Shown here one piece after another: positions 31,894 to 40,874 of a stretch of 64,000 nt of DNA; within the stretch, counting starts at the first letter, position 1, and the number at the start of each line of letters is the position of its first letter. The translations under genes were made by a program, and so were the position numbers. Origin of the DNA: Neolewinella lacunae (GTDB taxonomy: Bacteria > Bacteroidota > Bacteroidia > Chitinophagales > Saprospiraceae). The notes beneath the pieces were generated by a model. The model had not been told where the DNA came from, searched no databases, and worked only from the letters and a program-made list of their open reading frames with translations. The stretch spans positions 1 to 64,000 of the forward strand of contig NZ_JACSIT010000149.1 of assembly GCF_014349155.1 (NCBI RefSeq). Direction: 5' to 3'.

Positions 31894-34308
31894 ATGGTAT
31901 TACGCATACTGGTGACTGGCCTGCTGCTGGGGTGGGCCGGCCGGGTGGGAGCCCAGACCATCCACATCACCGACGAGCTTACCAGCCTGCCCCTCGAGGG
32001 GGTCCTCCTGGTCAGTCAGAACCCACCCGCAACCACCATCACTGATGCGAAAGGGGAGGCCGGCCTACAGGACTTTACGATGGCCGAAGCCATCAGCATC
32101 CGTTCTTTTGGCTACGCGACGGTCACCACCAGCTACCAGCAGTTGCTGGCGGCTGAGTTTCGGCTGGCCCTCGTTCCCACTGCCCTCCACATCGACCAGA
32201 TCGTCGTTTCCGCCACCCGTTGGCAACGGCCCGCCAGCCGTACCCCCGCCACCGTACTGAGCATCAGCCCGGAAACCGTCGCCCTGCAACAGGCCCAAAC
32301 CGCCGCCGACTTGCTGGGGCTTTCGGGCAAGGTCTTCATTCAGAAAAGCCAGCAGGGTGGGGGCAGCCCCATGATCCGCGGCTTCTCCGCCAATCGCCTC
32401 CTCTACGCCGTTGATGGGGTACGGATGAACACCGCCATTTTCCGGGGCGGCAACCTCCAAAACGTCATTAACCTCGATCCCTTCGCCATTGAAAATACGG
32501 AAGTCCTCTTCGGCCCCGGCTCCGTCGGCTACGGCAGCGACGCCATCGGCGGGGTGATGAGCTTTCAAACCCTTACCCCCCAGCTGGCCACCACCCCGGG
32601 GCTGCATCTCACCGGCAAAGCCACCCTCCGCCACGCTACCGCCAACCGCGAACGAACCGGCCACCTGGACCTCAACCTCGGTTGGGAAAAATGGGCCTTC
32701 GTCACCAGCTTCAGCAGCTGGGATTTCGACCACCTCCGCCAAGGTGCCAACGGCCCTACGGACTACCTCAAAACGGTCTTCGTCCAACGCCAAGCGGGCA
32801 CCGACCGCGTCATCGAACAAGATGACCCCCTCCTGCAAATCCCCTCCGCCTACGGCCAGCGGAATTTTATGCAGAAAGTCCGCTTCGTCCCCCGCAAAGA
32901 CTGGACCCTGGACTACGCCTACCACCACTCCACCACCACCCCCTACGGCCGCTACGACCGCCACAACCGCTTCCGCAACGGGCAGCCCCGCTACGCCGAA
33001 TGGGACTACGGCCCCCAGCAATGGTCAATGCACCACCTCAGCGCCAGCCACCGCCGCCAGTCTGCCCTCTACGACGCCGCAACCGTCCGCCTGGCGCGGC
33101 AAGATTTTGCCGAAAGCCGGATTGACCGCAACCTCAACCAAAGCATCCGCAATACCCAAAGTGAAGCGGTGGTGGCCTATTCCTTCAATCTCGACTTCAA
33201 CAAGGCCTTCGGCCCGCAGCACGAACTCGCCTACGGTGCCGAGTACGTCCACAACGACGTCCGTTCCACTGGCCTGCTTACGGACATCGTCACTACCGCG
33301 GAGCAACCCGGTGCGGCGCGTTATCCGGCGGCCACCTGGCAGTCTTTGGCCGCCTTCGCAACCCACACCTACCGTCCTTCCGGACCGTGGACGCTCCAGG
33401 CTGCCCTGCGCTACAACGTTTTCCGGCTGGCGGCCGATTTCAACAACAACAGCGATTTCTTTCCCCTTCCCTTCCGCACCAGCCAGCAGCAAGACGGGGC
33501 CCTGACCGGCAGCTTCGGTGCCGTCTTCCGCCCCGCCGAAAAGTGGATTTTGCGGGCTAACCTCGGTTCCGCCTTCCGTGCCCCCAATGTCGACGACACC
33601 GGCAAAGTCTTCGATTCCGAACCCGGAGCCGTCACCGTACCTAATCCCAATCTGGCCGCCGAATACGCGTGGAACCTGGACTTCGGGGTCGCCAAATTAT
33701 TCGGCGAGTCCGTCAAGGTGGAACTGCTGGCCTACCACACCCGCCTGCAAAATGCCCTGGTCCGGAGAAATTTTCAGCTCAACGGCCGGGACAGCATCCT
33801 CTACCAGGGCGAATTGAGCCAGGTGCAGGCCATCCAGAACGCCGCCCTGGCCCGGGTCTGGGGCCTCCAGCTCGGTTTCGAAGTGCAACTGCCCGCCGGC
33901 TTCCGCTTTCTCACCGACCTCAATTACCAGGAAGGTGAAGAAGAACTGGACGACGGCACCACCAGCGCCTCCCGCCACGCCGCCCCCGCTTTCGGTATCA
34001 CCCGCCTGCGCTACACCAGCAAACGCACGACCCTGGAAATCAATGCCAGCTACCAGGCCGAACGCAGTTTTGCCCGGCTGGCCCAGGAAGAACGTGCCAA
34101 GGACGAGATCTACGCCAAAGACGCGGCGGGCAATAATTACGCTCCAGCCTGGTATACCCTCAACTTCAAGGCCCAGTATCGCTTTTCCAAAGCCTTTCAC
34201 CTCAGTGTAGGTTTAGAAAACCTGACGGACCAGCGCTACCGCCCCTACAGCTCAGGCATTTCAGGTGCTGGGCGGAATGGCTTGCTGGCTTTGAGCCTGT
34301 ATTTTTAA
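31894..34308 (+). CDS. TonB-dependent outer-membrane receptor
   Basis: An 804-aa receptor for active uptake across the outer membrane. A signal peptide (residues 1-21, ending GRVGAQ) precedes a carboxypeptidase-like beta-sandwich domain (about 25-90), the plug (about 105-230, with SPMIRGFSANRLLYAVDGVRM and VLFGPGSVGYGSDAIGG), and a 22-strand barrel ending in the aromatic strand NGLLALSLYF. The FRAPNVDDTGKVF segment is shared with haem/haemoglobin/siderophore-type receptors, so iron or haem uptake is the best guess. The ATG at 31894 is preferred over an upstream GTG overlapping the YbjQ stop because it starts the signal peptide. Confidence 0.9.
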   Translation: MVLRILVTGLLLGWAGRVGAQTIHITDELTSLPLEGVLLVSQNPPATTITDAKGEAGLQDFTMAEAISIRSFGYATVTTSYQQLLAAEFRLALVPTALHIDQIVVSATRWQRPASRTPATVLSISPETVALQQAQTAADLLGLSGKVFIQKSQQGGGSPMIRGFSANRLLYAVDGVRMNTAIFRGGNLQNVINLDPFAIENTEVLFGPGSVGYGSDAIGGVMSFQTLTPQLATTPGLHLTGKATLRHATANRERTGHLDLNLGWEKWAFVTSFSSWDFDHLRQGANGPTDYLKTVFVQRQAGTDRVIEQDDPLLQIPSAYGQRNFMQKVRFVPRKDWTLDYAYHHSTTTPYGRYDRHNRFRNGQPRYAEWDYGPQQWSMHHLSASHRRQSALYDAATVRLARQDFAESRIDRNLNQSIRNTQSEAVVAYSFNLDFNKAFGPQHELAYGAEYVHNDVRSTGLLTDIVTTAEQPGAARYPAATWQSLAAFATHTYRPSGPWTLQAALRYNVFRLAADFNNNSDFFPLPFRTSQQQDGALTGSFGAVFRPAEKWILRANLGSAFRAPNVDDTGKVFDSEPGAVTVPNPNLAAEYAWNLDFGVAKLFGESVKVELLAYHTRLQNALVRRNFQLNGRDSILYQGELSQVQAIQNAALARVWGLQLGFEVQLPAGFRFLTDLNYQEGEEELDDGTTSASRHAAPAFGITRLRYTSKRTTLEINASYQAERSFARLAQEERAKDEIYAKDAAGNNYAPAWYTLNFKAQYRFSKAFHLSVGLENLTDQRYRPYSSGISGAGRNGLLALSLYF

Positions 34309-34323
34309 TGGCGTGCGCTTATT

Positions 34324-34549
34324 GGTAGGCTGTCTAATCTAATGGGATTAACCCGTACGCGCTTTAGGGGCCTAGACCGCCTAGGTTGAGACCCTCTGGG
34401 TCGATCCGGCTAAGACAGTAGCGTATTCTCCTACGACCCAGAGGGTCTCTAGTAAGCGCTTGAGCCTCCCCCGGTTGATCTGGGGTTGAGCCCCCAACGA
34501 AGGGGCCAAAGTGAGTATGGCTGCAACCTAGCGAATTAGACCGCCTACC
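34324..34549. mobile_element. Candidate MITE (non-autonomous element)
   Basis: The segment is bounded by inverted repeats: GGTAGGCTGTCTAAT at 34324-34338 and, on the opposite strand, GGTAGGCGGTCTAAT at 34549-34535, matching at 14 of 15 positions. It has no coding capacity and a strong internal hairpin, as MITEs often do. A clear target duplication is not visible. No partner transposase is in the window. Confidence 0.4.
34388..34449. repeat. Perfect 16-bp inverted repeat
   Basis: GAGACCCTCTGGGTCG (34388-34403) and its exact complement (34434-34449) surround a 30-nt spacer. It would form a stable hairpin on either strand. Confidence 0.85.
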
Positions 34550-34586
34550 CTTAGTGCCCCTTAGTTGCCTTACTTCCTTAGTGGTG

Positions 34587-34608
34587 AAAAAAAAAGCTGC
34601 GCAGCAGC
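34587..34608 (-). terminator. Intrinsic terminator of the ACC-deaminase-like gene
   Basis: On the minus strand the stop codon at 34609 is followed directly by GCTGC-TGC-GCAGC and nine T residues, a compact textbook terminator. Confidence 0.8.
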
Positions 34609-35541
34609 CTAATAAATCCCTCCACTGTGGATGATCACCACCGTGCTGCCAGCGGGATAAACCCTACGCCGCAGCCGGTCGAGCACCCCGAAGAAAAGCT
34701 TTGCGGTGTAGATGGGTTCCAAAGGAGGCAGGCCTGGCTCGGGCAGGGCAGCGCGGGTCGCAATGCCCGGCGATGCCATTCGCCATGCCTCCGGGAATTT
34801 GCCGTAGCCACCAAAGTGATAATCGGTGATCAAACTCCAATTGCCTTGGTCTGGGTTGGGCAGCAGGGCGCGGATGCTGGCGGACATCCAGTCGCCTTTC
34901 AGGGCGGGAAAAACCTCAATGCGGGTGGGGGGCTGGGCAGCAGCAATGACGCCAGCCGCCGTCCCACCCGTGCCCGCGCTCAAACAGAGGAAATCTGGGA
35001 CTTGCCCGTGGAGATCGTTCACAATTTCCGGGTACAAGGCTCCCGTTTGGAGAGCACTTTCTGCGGTCGTTCCGCCTTCGGGGAGCCACCAGATTTGCTC
35101 CGCAGGGCGTTGGTAGGCCTGGGCAAGGTCACTGCTGCGAGCCGCCAGCCATTCCGCCTGCCCCTTCATTCGGTATTCGGTGCGGGAAAGGGGGATGAGG
35201 TGGGCCCCGTCGGCACGCGCCCGTGTCAATACGGCATTGTCGGCTTCTTCGCCGCGCACGTACAGGACAATGGGGATAGAGAAAAGCCGGCCCGCCGTGG
35301 CCAGGGCCGAAAGGTGATTACTGTAGGCACCCCCAAAACTGGCCAGGACCGGTGGCTCGCGCTGCTCCAGCGCCGCAGTGAGGATACCGCCCAATTTGCG
35401 CACTTTATTGCCTTGCAGCGCCGTGCCGGGCGCGGGCGTCAGCAGGTCATCCCGCTTGACGTAGAGCCTCACTCCAGCGGCGGCCGCAGCCGGGTGATTC
35501 CACGGTGCTAAAGGGCTATGCAAGCCGGCAAATGGAGCCAT
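34609..35541 (-). CDS. ACC deaminase / D-cysteine desulfhydrase-family PLP enzyme
   Basis: A 310-aa fold-type II PLP enzyme of the 1-aminocyclopropane-1-carboxylate deaminase/D-cysteine desulfhydrase family. YVKRDDLLTP and LQGNKVRKLGG (probable PLP lysine K46) are the N-terminal signatures, SFGGAYSNHLSALA binds the cofactor phosphate side, and SAGTGGTAAGV is the glycine loop. In Bacteroidota most members are uncharacterised; D-cysteine desulfhydrase is at least as likely as true ACC deaminase. A dispersed-repeat copy lies immediately upstream of the ATG. Confidence 0.88.
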   Translation of the reverse strand: MAPFAGLHSPLAPWNHPAAAAAGVRLYVKRDDLLTPAPGTALQGNKVRKLGGILTAALEQREPPVLASFGGAYSNHLSALATAGRLFSIPIVLYVRGEEADNAVLTRARADGAHLIPLSRTEYRMKGQAEWLAARSSDLAQAYQRPAEQIWWLPEGGTTAESALQTGALYPEIVNDLHGQVPDFLCLSAGTGGTAAGVIAAAQPPTRIEVFPALKGDWMSASIRALLPNPDQGNWSLITDYHFGGYGKFPEAWRMASPGIATRAALPEPGLPPLEPIYTAKLFFGVLDRLRRRVYPAGSTVVIIHSGGIY

Positions 35542-35542
35542 T

Positions 35543-35561
35543 GGGCGCGGACGCAGGATGC
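35543..35561 (+). repeat. Dispersed repeat copy (variant)
   Basis: GGGCGCGGACGCAGGATGCC with the short tail GGGGAAGGC. Two differences from consensus. It fills the gap between two minus-strand genes. Confidence 0.65.
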
Positions 35562-35571
35562 CGGGGAAGGC

Positions 35572-35787
35572 TTAAGCGGGCAGTGGCTGGATGTCAAAAC
35601 CTGCCTCTTCGACCATATCGATGATTTCCGACTCCTTAGCGGTGCCTTCTACGGTCAGCACCTTACGGGCGTCTTCTACATCGACCCGCCACAGGGTGAC
35701 GCCTTCTACCTCGTCGAGAAAGGGGGTAACGGAACGGACGCAGCTACCGCAATTGATGTTGGTGGCAAAATGCATAATCCTGGTCAT
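35572..35787 (-). CDS. Heavy-metal-associated (HMA) metallochaperone
   Basis: A 71-aa ferredoxin-like HMA protein, probably a copper chaperone or metal sensor. The metal-binding pair is C13 and C16 in TNINCGSCVRSV, and the beta-alpha-beta-beta-alpha-beta pattern is complete. Soluble single-domain members usually deliver Cu(I) to P-type ATPases; none is in the window. The start is the ATG at 35785-35787. Confidence 0.9.
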   Translation of the reverse strand: MTRIMHFATNINCGSCVRSVTPFLDEVEGVTLWRVDVEDARKVLTVEGTAKESEIIDMVEEAGFDIQPLPA

Positions 35788-35790
35788 AGC

Positions 35791-35994
35791 TCAAAAGCGC
35801 ATTGGTTCTTCCCCGGTAAACGCAAATGGGGTAGAAAAGGTCGGGCGGCCTGTGGTGAAATCTTTTGCCTGCCGGCCGCGCACCAAGCCCGGGAGATAAG
35901 CCCGCTGAACACCCTCGCCTGCGATTGATTCCCGCGGGATGTGCTGGTCAACGCGGAGAGAGTCAGGGCCGGGGGACAAGGGTATTTGGGCCAA
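35791..35994 (-). CDS. Possible small protein co-transcribed with the metallochaperone
   Basis: A 67-codon frame ends with TGA three bases before the HMA gene ATG. Its codons have the GC-rich third positions typical of this genome. The only start in frame is a TTG at 35994, and I recognise no family. The tight spacing to the HMA gene is the best argument that it is real; it could equally be a chance ORF in GC-rich DNA. Confidence 0.3.
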   Translation of the reverse strand: MAQIPLSPGPDSLRVDQHIPRESIAGEGVQRAYLPGLVRGRQAKDFTTGRPTFSTPFAFTGEEPMRF

Positions 35995-36092
35995 AAGCGC
36001 CCCAAATGATCGAGTAAAGGAGCCAAAAGGTAGAATCTTTCCACCGCAGCGGCGGGGCCTGCCGAATTTTGCCTTTCCAAAACAAACACACG

Positions 36093-38684
36093 ATGTTTAC
36101 CAGATTTTTCTACGTTGCCCTGTTGGCTTGTTCGTTCACTGCTCTTGGTGCTTTCCCGGCATCCCGAACTTCTCCGGGACTATCGCCTGCGGCCGCGCCC
36201 ATTGCCCCCAAATTCTCACCCGCAGAAGTGAAGGGCAGCATTGTGGGCATCATCGTTGACGCTGCCGATGGTAACCCCGTCGCCTACGCCACCATCAGTG
36301 TATTCGAGGGCGAGTTGCTGGTGAACGGTACCATCACCGACGATACCGGCAAATTTGAAGTGGAGGGACTGAAAAACGGTACCTACCGCCTGTCCATCAG
36401 CTTCATCGGCTACGAGAGCATTAGCAAAGACGGCGTAGAGGTGAAGAACGGCACCACCGACATCGGTACCCTGAAACTGGGCAGCTCCGCCGAAATGCTG
36501 GAAGAAGTGGTCGTCACCGGCCAGCGCGCGCTGATCGAAGAAAAAGTCGACCGCCTGGTGTACAACGCCGAGCAAGACCAGCTCAGCCGCGGGGGCGATG
36601 CCGCCGATGTGCTCCGCAAAGTTCCCCTCCTGCAGGTGGACCTGGACGGCAACGTGAGCCTGCGCGGCAACTCCAACATCCGCGTACTGATCAATAACAA
36701 GCCTTCGACCATTATTGCCGGCAGTGTGGCGGATGCAATGAAGATGATCCCGGCCGACGAAATCAAAACCGTGGAGGTCATCACCAGCCCCTCGGCCAAG
36801 TACGACGCCGAAGGGGCGGGCGGCATCATCAACATCATCACGAAGAAAAACAACCTCGAGGGCTACTTCCTCAACGTCGATACCGGTCTTGGCGTGCGCG
36901 GCTCCAACCTGGGCCTGAACGGCAGCTACCGTACGGGCAAATTCGGGATGACCCTCGGCGGCTTCGGCCGGGCTTTTTACAACGACGCAGAGACTTCCCT
37001 GGAACAAACCTTTGTAGACAGCCGCAGCAGCCAGTTGGGCACGGCGGCGGATAACGGCATTTTTGGCCGCTTTAACCTGGGCCTCGATTACGACATCAGC
37101 AAGACCCAGTTCCTCTCCGGCGGTGTCCGCTACGGCGTCCGGGATTTTGCCCGCGACCAGCTCCAGACCACGAACGTCTTTAACGACCAAGACCTGATTG
37201 CCACCTTCCTGCGCGACATCGACAGCGACCGCAGCTCGAACAATTACGACTTCAACCTGGACTACCTCCAGATCCTGGCTCCGGGCCGGGAGCTGAGCCT
37301 TTCCACCCTGTACAGCACGACGGCCGACGTAAGCAATTTCACCTCCGCCAATCTGGATGGAGAGGCCACCGTGCTCAATCAACTGCGCAACCTCAACGAC
37401 AACGCCAACAACGAACTGACCTTCCAGGCCGACTACCTGCACCCCGTGGGCGATAAGCAGATCATCGAGGTGGGCGGAAAAGCCATCATGCGGGAAGTCA
37501 ACAGCGAATTCAGCTACCTCAGCGCCAGTGCGGCGGGCAACTTCGCCCTGGACCCCAGCCGTCCCGCAGGGCAGTTGGACTACGGGCAGGACATCCTGGC
37601 GGCCTACGCCGCTTACACCCTTCAGCTGCCCGCCGACGTAACGATTAAGGCCGGCCTGCGCTACGAACAGACGAGCCTGGAAGCCACCCAAAACGGCGAA
37701 GCCATTGACCTGCCCGACTACGCCAACCTGGTGCCTAGCCTGAACTTCTCCAAAAAAGTAGGCGCAGCCACCGTAAAGCTGGGTTACAACCGCCGCATCC
37801 AGCGGGCCGGACTGCGCCAGCTCAACCCCAACGTCAACCTGGAAAACAGCCAGAGTATTGAGGTGGGCAACCCGCTGCTGCTCCCGGAACTGACGGACAA
37901 CGTCGAACTCGGCTACAGCGCCATGGTAGGCAAAACCTACCTCAACCTCTCCGTCTTTGGCCGCAACAGCAATAATGCCATCAACCAGGTCCGCGTTCCC
38001 GTAGACAGCCTTGACGGGGTACTGCTGACGACCTACGAAAACATCGGCCGGGAACGCGCCATGGGCCTCAACGCATTTGTCAACATCTACCTGACGAAGG
38101 ACTGGACGATCAATGGCGGGATTGACCTCGACTACGCCAACCTGCAAGGGCAGGTAACGGGCATCGACGGTATTTCCGTGACGGTGAAGAACAGCGGCCT
38201 CAACTACGGCGGCCGTTTGATGAGCCAGTTCAACCTGAAAAACGGCTGGCGCGCACAGGCCTTTACCTTCATGCGGGGCCGCCGGGTGCAGCTGCAGGGC
38301 GTCCAGGGCGGATTCGGGATGTACGCGTTGGGACTTAACAAAGAATTCAACGAGGGCAAAGGCTCGATTGGCCTCTCCGCCGAAAACTTCGCCACCCGGG
38401 GCTGGACCCTGCGCTCCGAGCTGGAGACGGCCACCTTCAGCCAGGTCCGCAACGACTTACTGCTCAATCGCAACGTCAAACTCACCGTCAGCTACAAATT
38501 CGGCCAGCTGGACGCCAACAAGGCCCGCAGTAAGACCCGTGGTGTACAGAACGACGACGTAATGAGCGGTGGCGACGACAACGGCGGCGGCGGAGCCCCT
38601 CCGGCTTCGGCCCCGCAGACCCGCCGGCAGGTGCGCAAGGCCGAAGCCGCCAAACCCACGGTGAAGCCCGGGGGAAAGGAGTAA
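36093..38684 (+). CDS. Outer-membrane beta-barrel protein (TonB-receptor-like, OMP_b-brl_3 type)
   Basis: An 863-aa outer-membrane protein. A signal peptide covers residues 1-20; a carboxypeptidase-regulatory-like domain (about 45-130, GIIVDAADGNPVAYATISVFEG) precedes a plug-like domain (SLRGNSNIRVLINNKPSTI, then VEVITSPSAKYDAEGAGGIINIITKK) and a long barrel. The last about 40 residues are a polar Gly/Pro tail after the barrel, so the C-terminus is not the usual aromatic strand. Such proteins are abundant in Bacteroidota and their ligands are mostly unknown. The ATG at 36093 begins the signal peptide. A dispersed-repeat core lies in the linker after it. Confidence 0.9.
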   Translation: MFTRFFYVALLACSFTALGAFPASRTSPGLSPAAAPIAPKFSPAEVKGSIVGIIVDAADGNPVAYATISVFEGELLVNGTITDDTGKFEVEGLKNGTYRLSISFIGYESISKDGVEVKNGTTDIGTLKLGSSAEMLEEVVVTGQRALIEEKVDRLVYNAEQDQLSRGGDAADVLRKVPLLQVDLDGNVSLRGNSNIRVLINNKPSTIIAGSVADAMKMIPADEIKTVEVITSPSAKYDAEGAGGIINIITKKNNLEGYFLNVDTGLGVRGSNLGLNGSYRTGKFGMTLGGFGRAFYNDAETSLEQTFVDSRSSQLGTAADNGIFGRFNLGLDYDISKTQFLSGGVRYGVRDFARDQLQTTNVFNDQDLIATFLRDIDSDRSSNNYDFNLDYLQILAPGRELSLSTLYSTTADVSNFTSANLDGEATVLNQLRNLNDNANNELTFQADYLHPVGDKQIIEVGGKAIMREVNSEFSYLSASAAGNFALDPSRPAGQLDYGQDILAAYAAYTLQLPADVTIKAGLRYEQTSLEATQNGEAIDLPDYANLVPSLNFSKKVGAATVKLGYNRRIQRAGLRQLNPNVNLENSQSIEVGNPLLLPELTDNVELGYSAMVGKTYLNLSVFGRNSNNAINQVRVPVDSLDGVLLTTYENIGRERAMGLNAFVNIYLTKDWTINGGIDLDYANLQGQVTGIDGISVTVKNSGLNYGGRLMSQFNLKNGWRAQAFTFMRGRRVQLQGVQGGFGMYALGLNKEFNEGKGSIGLSAENFATRGWTLRSELETATFSQVRNDLLLNRNVKLTVSYKFGQLDANKARSKTRGVQNDDVMSGGDDNGGGGAPPASAPQTRRQVRKAEAAKPTVKPGGKE
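36184..36200 (-). repeat. Dispersed repeat core inside the beta-barrel gene
   Basis: CGCCTGCGGCCGCGCCC on the plus strand, read as Pro-Ala-Ala-Ala-Pro in the linker after the signal peptide. One difference from consensus; the tail is not obvious. Confidence 0.55.
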
Positions 38685-38706
38685 GCCATTCACCAAGTAC
38701 CGTAAT

Positions 38707-38740
38707 GGGGAGCTGGAGTCATTTTTGTGGTCAGCTCCCC
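38707..38740 (+). terminator. Hairpin after the beta-barrel gene
   Basis: GGGGAGCTG (38707-38715) pairs perfectly with CAGCTCCCC (38732-38740) around a 16-nt loop, 22 bp after the stop codon. No T tract follows, so efficiency is uncertain. Confidence 0.5.
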
Positions 38741-38774
38741 GTTTACCATGTCTTTGTACCCGCCCCCCCCCCTT

Positions 38775-38813
38775 CGCTCCTGGTTCTTTGCCCTGCACCT
38801 GCGGCAGCGCCCG
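38775..38813 (-). repeat. Left 39-bp direct repeat flanking the RloA/RloB module
   Basis: Starts CGCTCCTGGTTCTTTGCCC and ends GCGGCAGCGCCCG. It is a dispersed-repeat copy with a GGCAGC instead of GGCCGC core. It matches the copy at 40875-40913 at 37 of 39 positions, in the same orientation. A long C run precedes it. Confidence 0.9.
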
Positions 38814-38957
38814 ATTAGGGCGCAAGCGTTCACTTGTTTTTCGAGTAGTCGGGCGGGCATCAATGGAAGGTGGTGCCTAAAAACCAGCTACACACCTTGA
38901 ACCATTAGCGGTCGGCAGAGGCGAAAAATAAATACTTCAAATTTATCGTTAAGACGG

Positions 38958-38965
38958 TATATTTG
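38958..38965 (+). promoter_or_regulatory. TATATTTG -7 box of the defence module
   Basis: A TAnnTTTG match; transcription would start about 14 nt before the rloA-like ATG at 38984. Confidence 0.55.
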
Positions 38966-38983
38966 CAGATATTCGTCAGATTT

Positions 38984-40246
38984 ATGCTTTTATCCTTCTC
39001 TGTTTCCAATTTTAAATCGTTCCGGGATGAGCAGGTGCTCGACTTAAAGGCTGATGCCATTAAGCCTGCCTTCAGTTGGTTGGAAAATGCTGCCGTTGCG
39101 GTTGGCAAGGAAGACAAAGCGCTACGCGTCAAGGCCCTCTACGGTGCTAACGCCAGCGGTAAGAGCAATTTGATAAAGGCTTTGCGGGTTATGTTGAGCA
39201 TTAGCCTTACGGGAGGGCCCAAGCCAGGTGCGTTGGCAGAGTTGGAAGGGTTTGCTTTTGACCCTGAACTGCGCCACTCCCCAAGTACTTTTGAACTGGA
39301 GTTCACCACCGACCAAAGGCGCTACAGGTATGGTTTTAGAGCGGATATGGCGTGCTTTCAGGAAGAGTGGCTGTATGATGAGACCGTGCGGAAAGCCAAG
39401 GTTTTTGTGCGTAATGGACAGACCGTCAGCATTGGTAAAAAGTTTTTCGAGCATCCCGAAACAGTGGCTATTCTGGAGCGGGGGGATAATTCGCTGTTTA
39501 GGCAAGAGACCAGCTTCCTCTCGGCACTTTCTTTCTTTGATGTGGGTGCGGCGATACGCCATACGGTGCAGTTTTTATCCGGAATAACGGTCATTAACAA
39601 TACGGAGGAGGTGCATGTGGAGCAATCTGCCTATCAGTTCTTGGTTGGGGAACCAATGCAAAGGAAAGTGCGGGGCCTCCTGGACTACGCGGGAATCCGA
39701 TTTGACGACTTGATGGTGATGGACAAAGAAGACCCAAAGTTTTCCAAGCCTGAGTTATTAGAGCGCACCCGTGGGCGGTATTCTCTAATGACTGCTTACA
39801 AGACCGGGGTAAATGAGGGAACGGATTTTGCCTGGTTGGCAGAGCAGGGTGAATCCCAAGGCACCCAAAAACTGCTGACACTAGCGCCTTATGTCGTACG
39901 GGCAATCGAACAGGGAAGTGTTCTGTTCATCGACGAATTTGAGGCTAAGCTGCACACCCGCCTTTCCAGGGAGATCGTCGCCATGTTCAATTCTTCGGCG
40001 GGCAACCCCAACAATGCTCAGTTTATCTTTTCTACCCATGACACCAACTTGCTGGACCATCGTTTGCTACGCCGAGACCAGATCGACTTTGTTGACAAGG
40101 GCGCAGACCGTGCTTCAATGCTTTACTCCTTATCCGACGTAAAGGGCATTCGGAAAGATGCCGACTTTGAGCGCGACTATTTGGGGGGAAGTTATGGGGC
40201 AGTGCCGGAGGTAACCGATTTCAACATCGCCATTTTAGAAGACTGA
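38984..40246 (+). CDS. RloA/AbiLi-like AAA ATPase of an anti-phage module
   Basis: A 420-aa ABC/SMC-like ATPase. It starts SFSVSNFKSFRDEQVLDL, the hallmark of the AAA_15/21 ATPases, with Walker A GANASGKS (54-61), Walker B VLFIDEFEAKLH (D317, E318) and the histidine switch FSTHDTNLLD near residue 357. There is no fused nuclease domain, so the effector is likely the next gene, an RloB homologue whose ATG overlaps this stop codon (ATGA). Pairs of this type (RloA/RloB, AbiLi/AbiLii) act in abortive infection. Base composition is lower in GC than neighbours. The ATG at 38984 fits the promoter. Confidence 0.85.
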   Translation: MLLSFSVSNFKSFRDEQVLDLKADAIKPAFSWLENAAVAVGKEDKALRVKALYGANASGKSNLIKALRVMLSISLTGGPKPGALAELEGFAFDPELRHSPSTFELEFTTDQRRYRYGFRADMACFQEEWLYDETVRKAKVFVRNGQTVSIGKKFFEHPETVAILERGDNSLFRQETSFLSALSFFDVGAAIRHTVQFLSGITVINNTEEVHVEQSAYQFLVGEPMQRKVRGLLDYAGIRFDDLMVMDKEDPKFSKPELLERTRGRYSLMTAYKTGVNEGTDFAWLAEQGESQGTQKLLTLAPYVVRAIEQGSVLFIDEFEAKLHTRLSREIVAMFNSSAGNPNNAQFIFSTHDTNLLDHRLLRRDQIDFVDKGADRASMLYSLSDVKGIRKDADFERDYLGGSYGAVPEVTDFNIAILED

Positions 40247-40865
40247 TGGCGGCAAAAAAAGCAAAGCATCGGAAGGCGATCCGAAGAGGGAAACGATTTC
40301 TCATTTTATGTGAGGGGCAAACCGAACGTTTGTATTTCAAATCTTTCCATGATAAGGGCGTAAGCGTAGAGCCGCGCGATCCCAATGGAGACAAAGGCAA
40401 CTGGTACAAGACGCCATAAATTCGGACGATGGGACTTACGACCAAATTTGGGTAGTTTTTGATCTCGACCATCAGGCAGCCAAAGGTGCCGCACAGCATG
40501 AGGTATTTGACAATACAATTGCCAAGGCCCAGGCTGCTGGTATCCGGGTAGCCTATTCTGTGGACGCCTTTGAGCTATGGTTTTGCCTCCATTATTCCTT
40601 TGTCAACTCCCGCCAGGAGAGGAGCTATTACTACGAGCAACTCAGCCGGCATTGGGCCATCAACTACGAGCGAGAAGGTAAGAAGGCTAAGTTTTGTCTA
40701 GGGATCCGAGAACTACTGGAAAAGGACCCTGTGGCGAGCGAGCAAGAGGCCATAAAACGAGCCAAACGATTATTCGAAATGCATAAGAGTGAGCCACCAC
40801 ACCGGCAAAACCCGGTTACTACCGTGTTCCAACTGGTGGAAGAGTTACTTCAGGCAAAGTCTTAA
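40246..40865 (+). pseudogene. RloB/AbiLii-like gene with a one-base frameshift
   Basis: The frame from ATG 40246 (MAAKKAKHRKAIRRGKRFLI then LCEGQTERLYFKSF, the RloB N-terminus) stops at 40417-40419. The rest of the protein continues in another frame from about 40401 to the TAA at 40865: LVQDAINSDDGTYDQIWVVF, then DLDHQAAKG, then VDAFELWFCLHYSF. Both halves are clearly RloB family (acidic E, DLD and FELWF motifs), and restoring one base near 40399-40401 gives one protein of about 206 aa, the normal family length. No homopolymer lies at the site. It is either a recent inactivating mutation or a sequencing error. Confidence 0.85.
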
Positions 40866-40874
40866 ACGCCCCCT

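Larger units (their letters stand above)
34309..34608. other. 300-bp intergenic region with a MITE-like element and a terminator
   Basis: No ORF is convincing. The stretch contains a 226-bp inverted-repeat-bounded segment (34324-34549), an internal perfect inverted repeat, several GGTTGAG(A/C)CCC motifs, and the terminator of the downstream minus-strand gene. Confidence 0.6.

Noticed and set aside
35800-35935. Possible cobalamin riboswitch (CCAAGCCCGGGAGATAAGC resembles the 3' part of the motif)
   Set aside because: The conserved GCCACTG B12 box and the rest of the core are missing, and the sequence is equally explained as codons of a minus-strand ORF.
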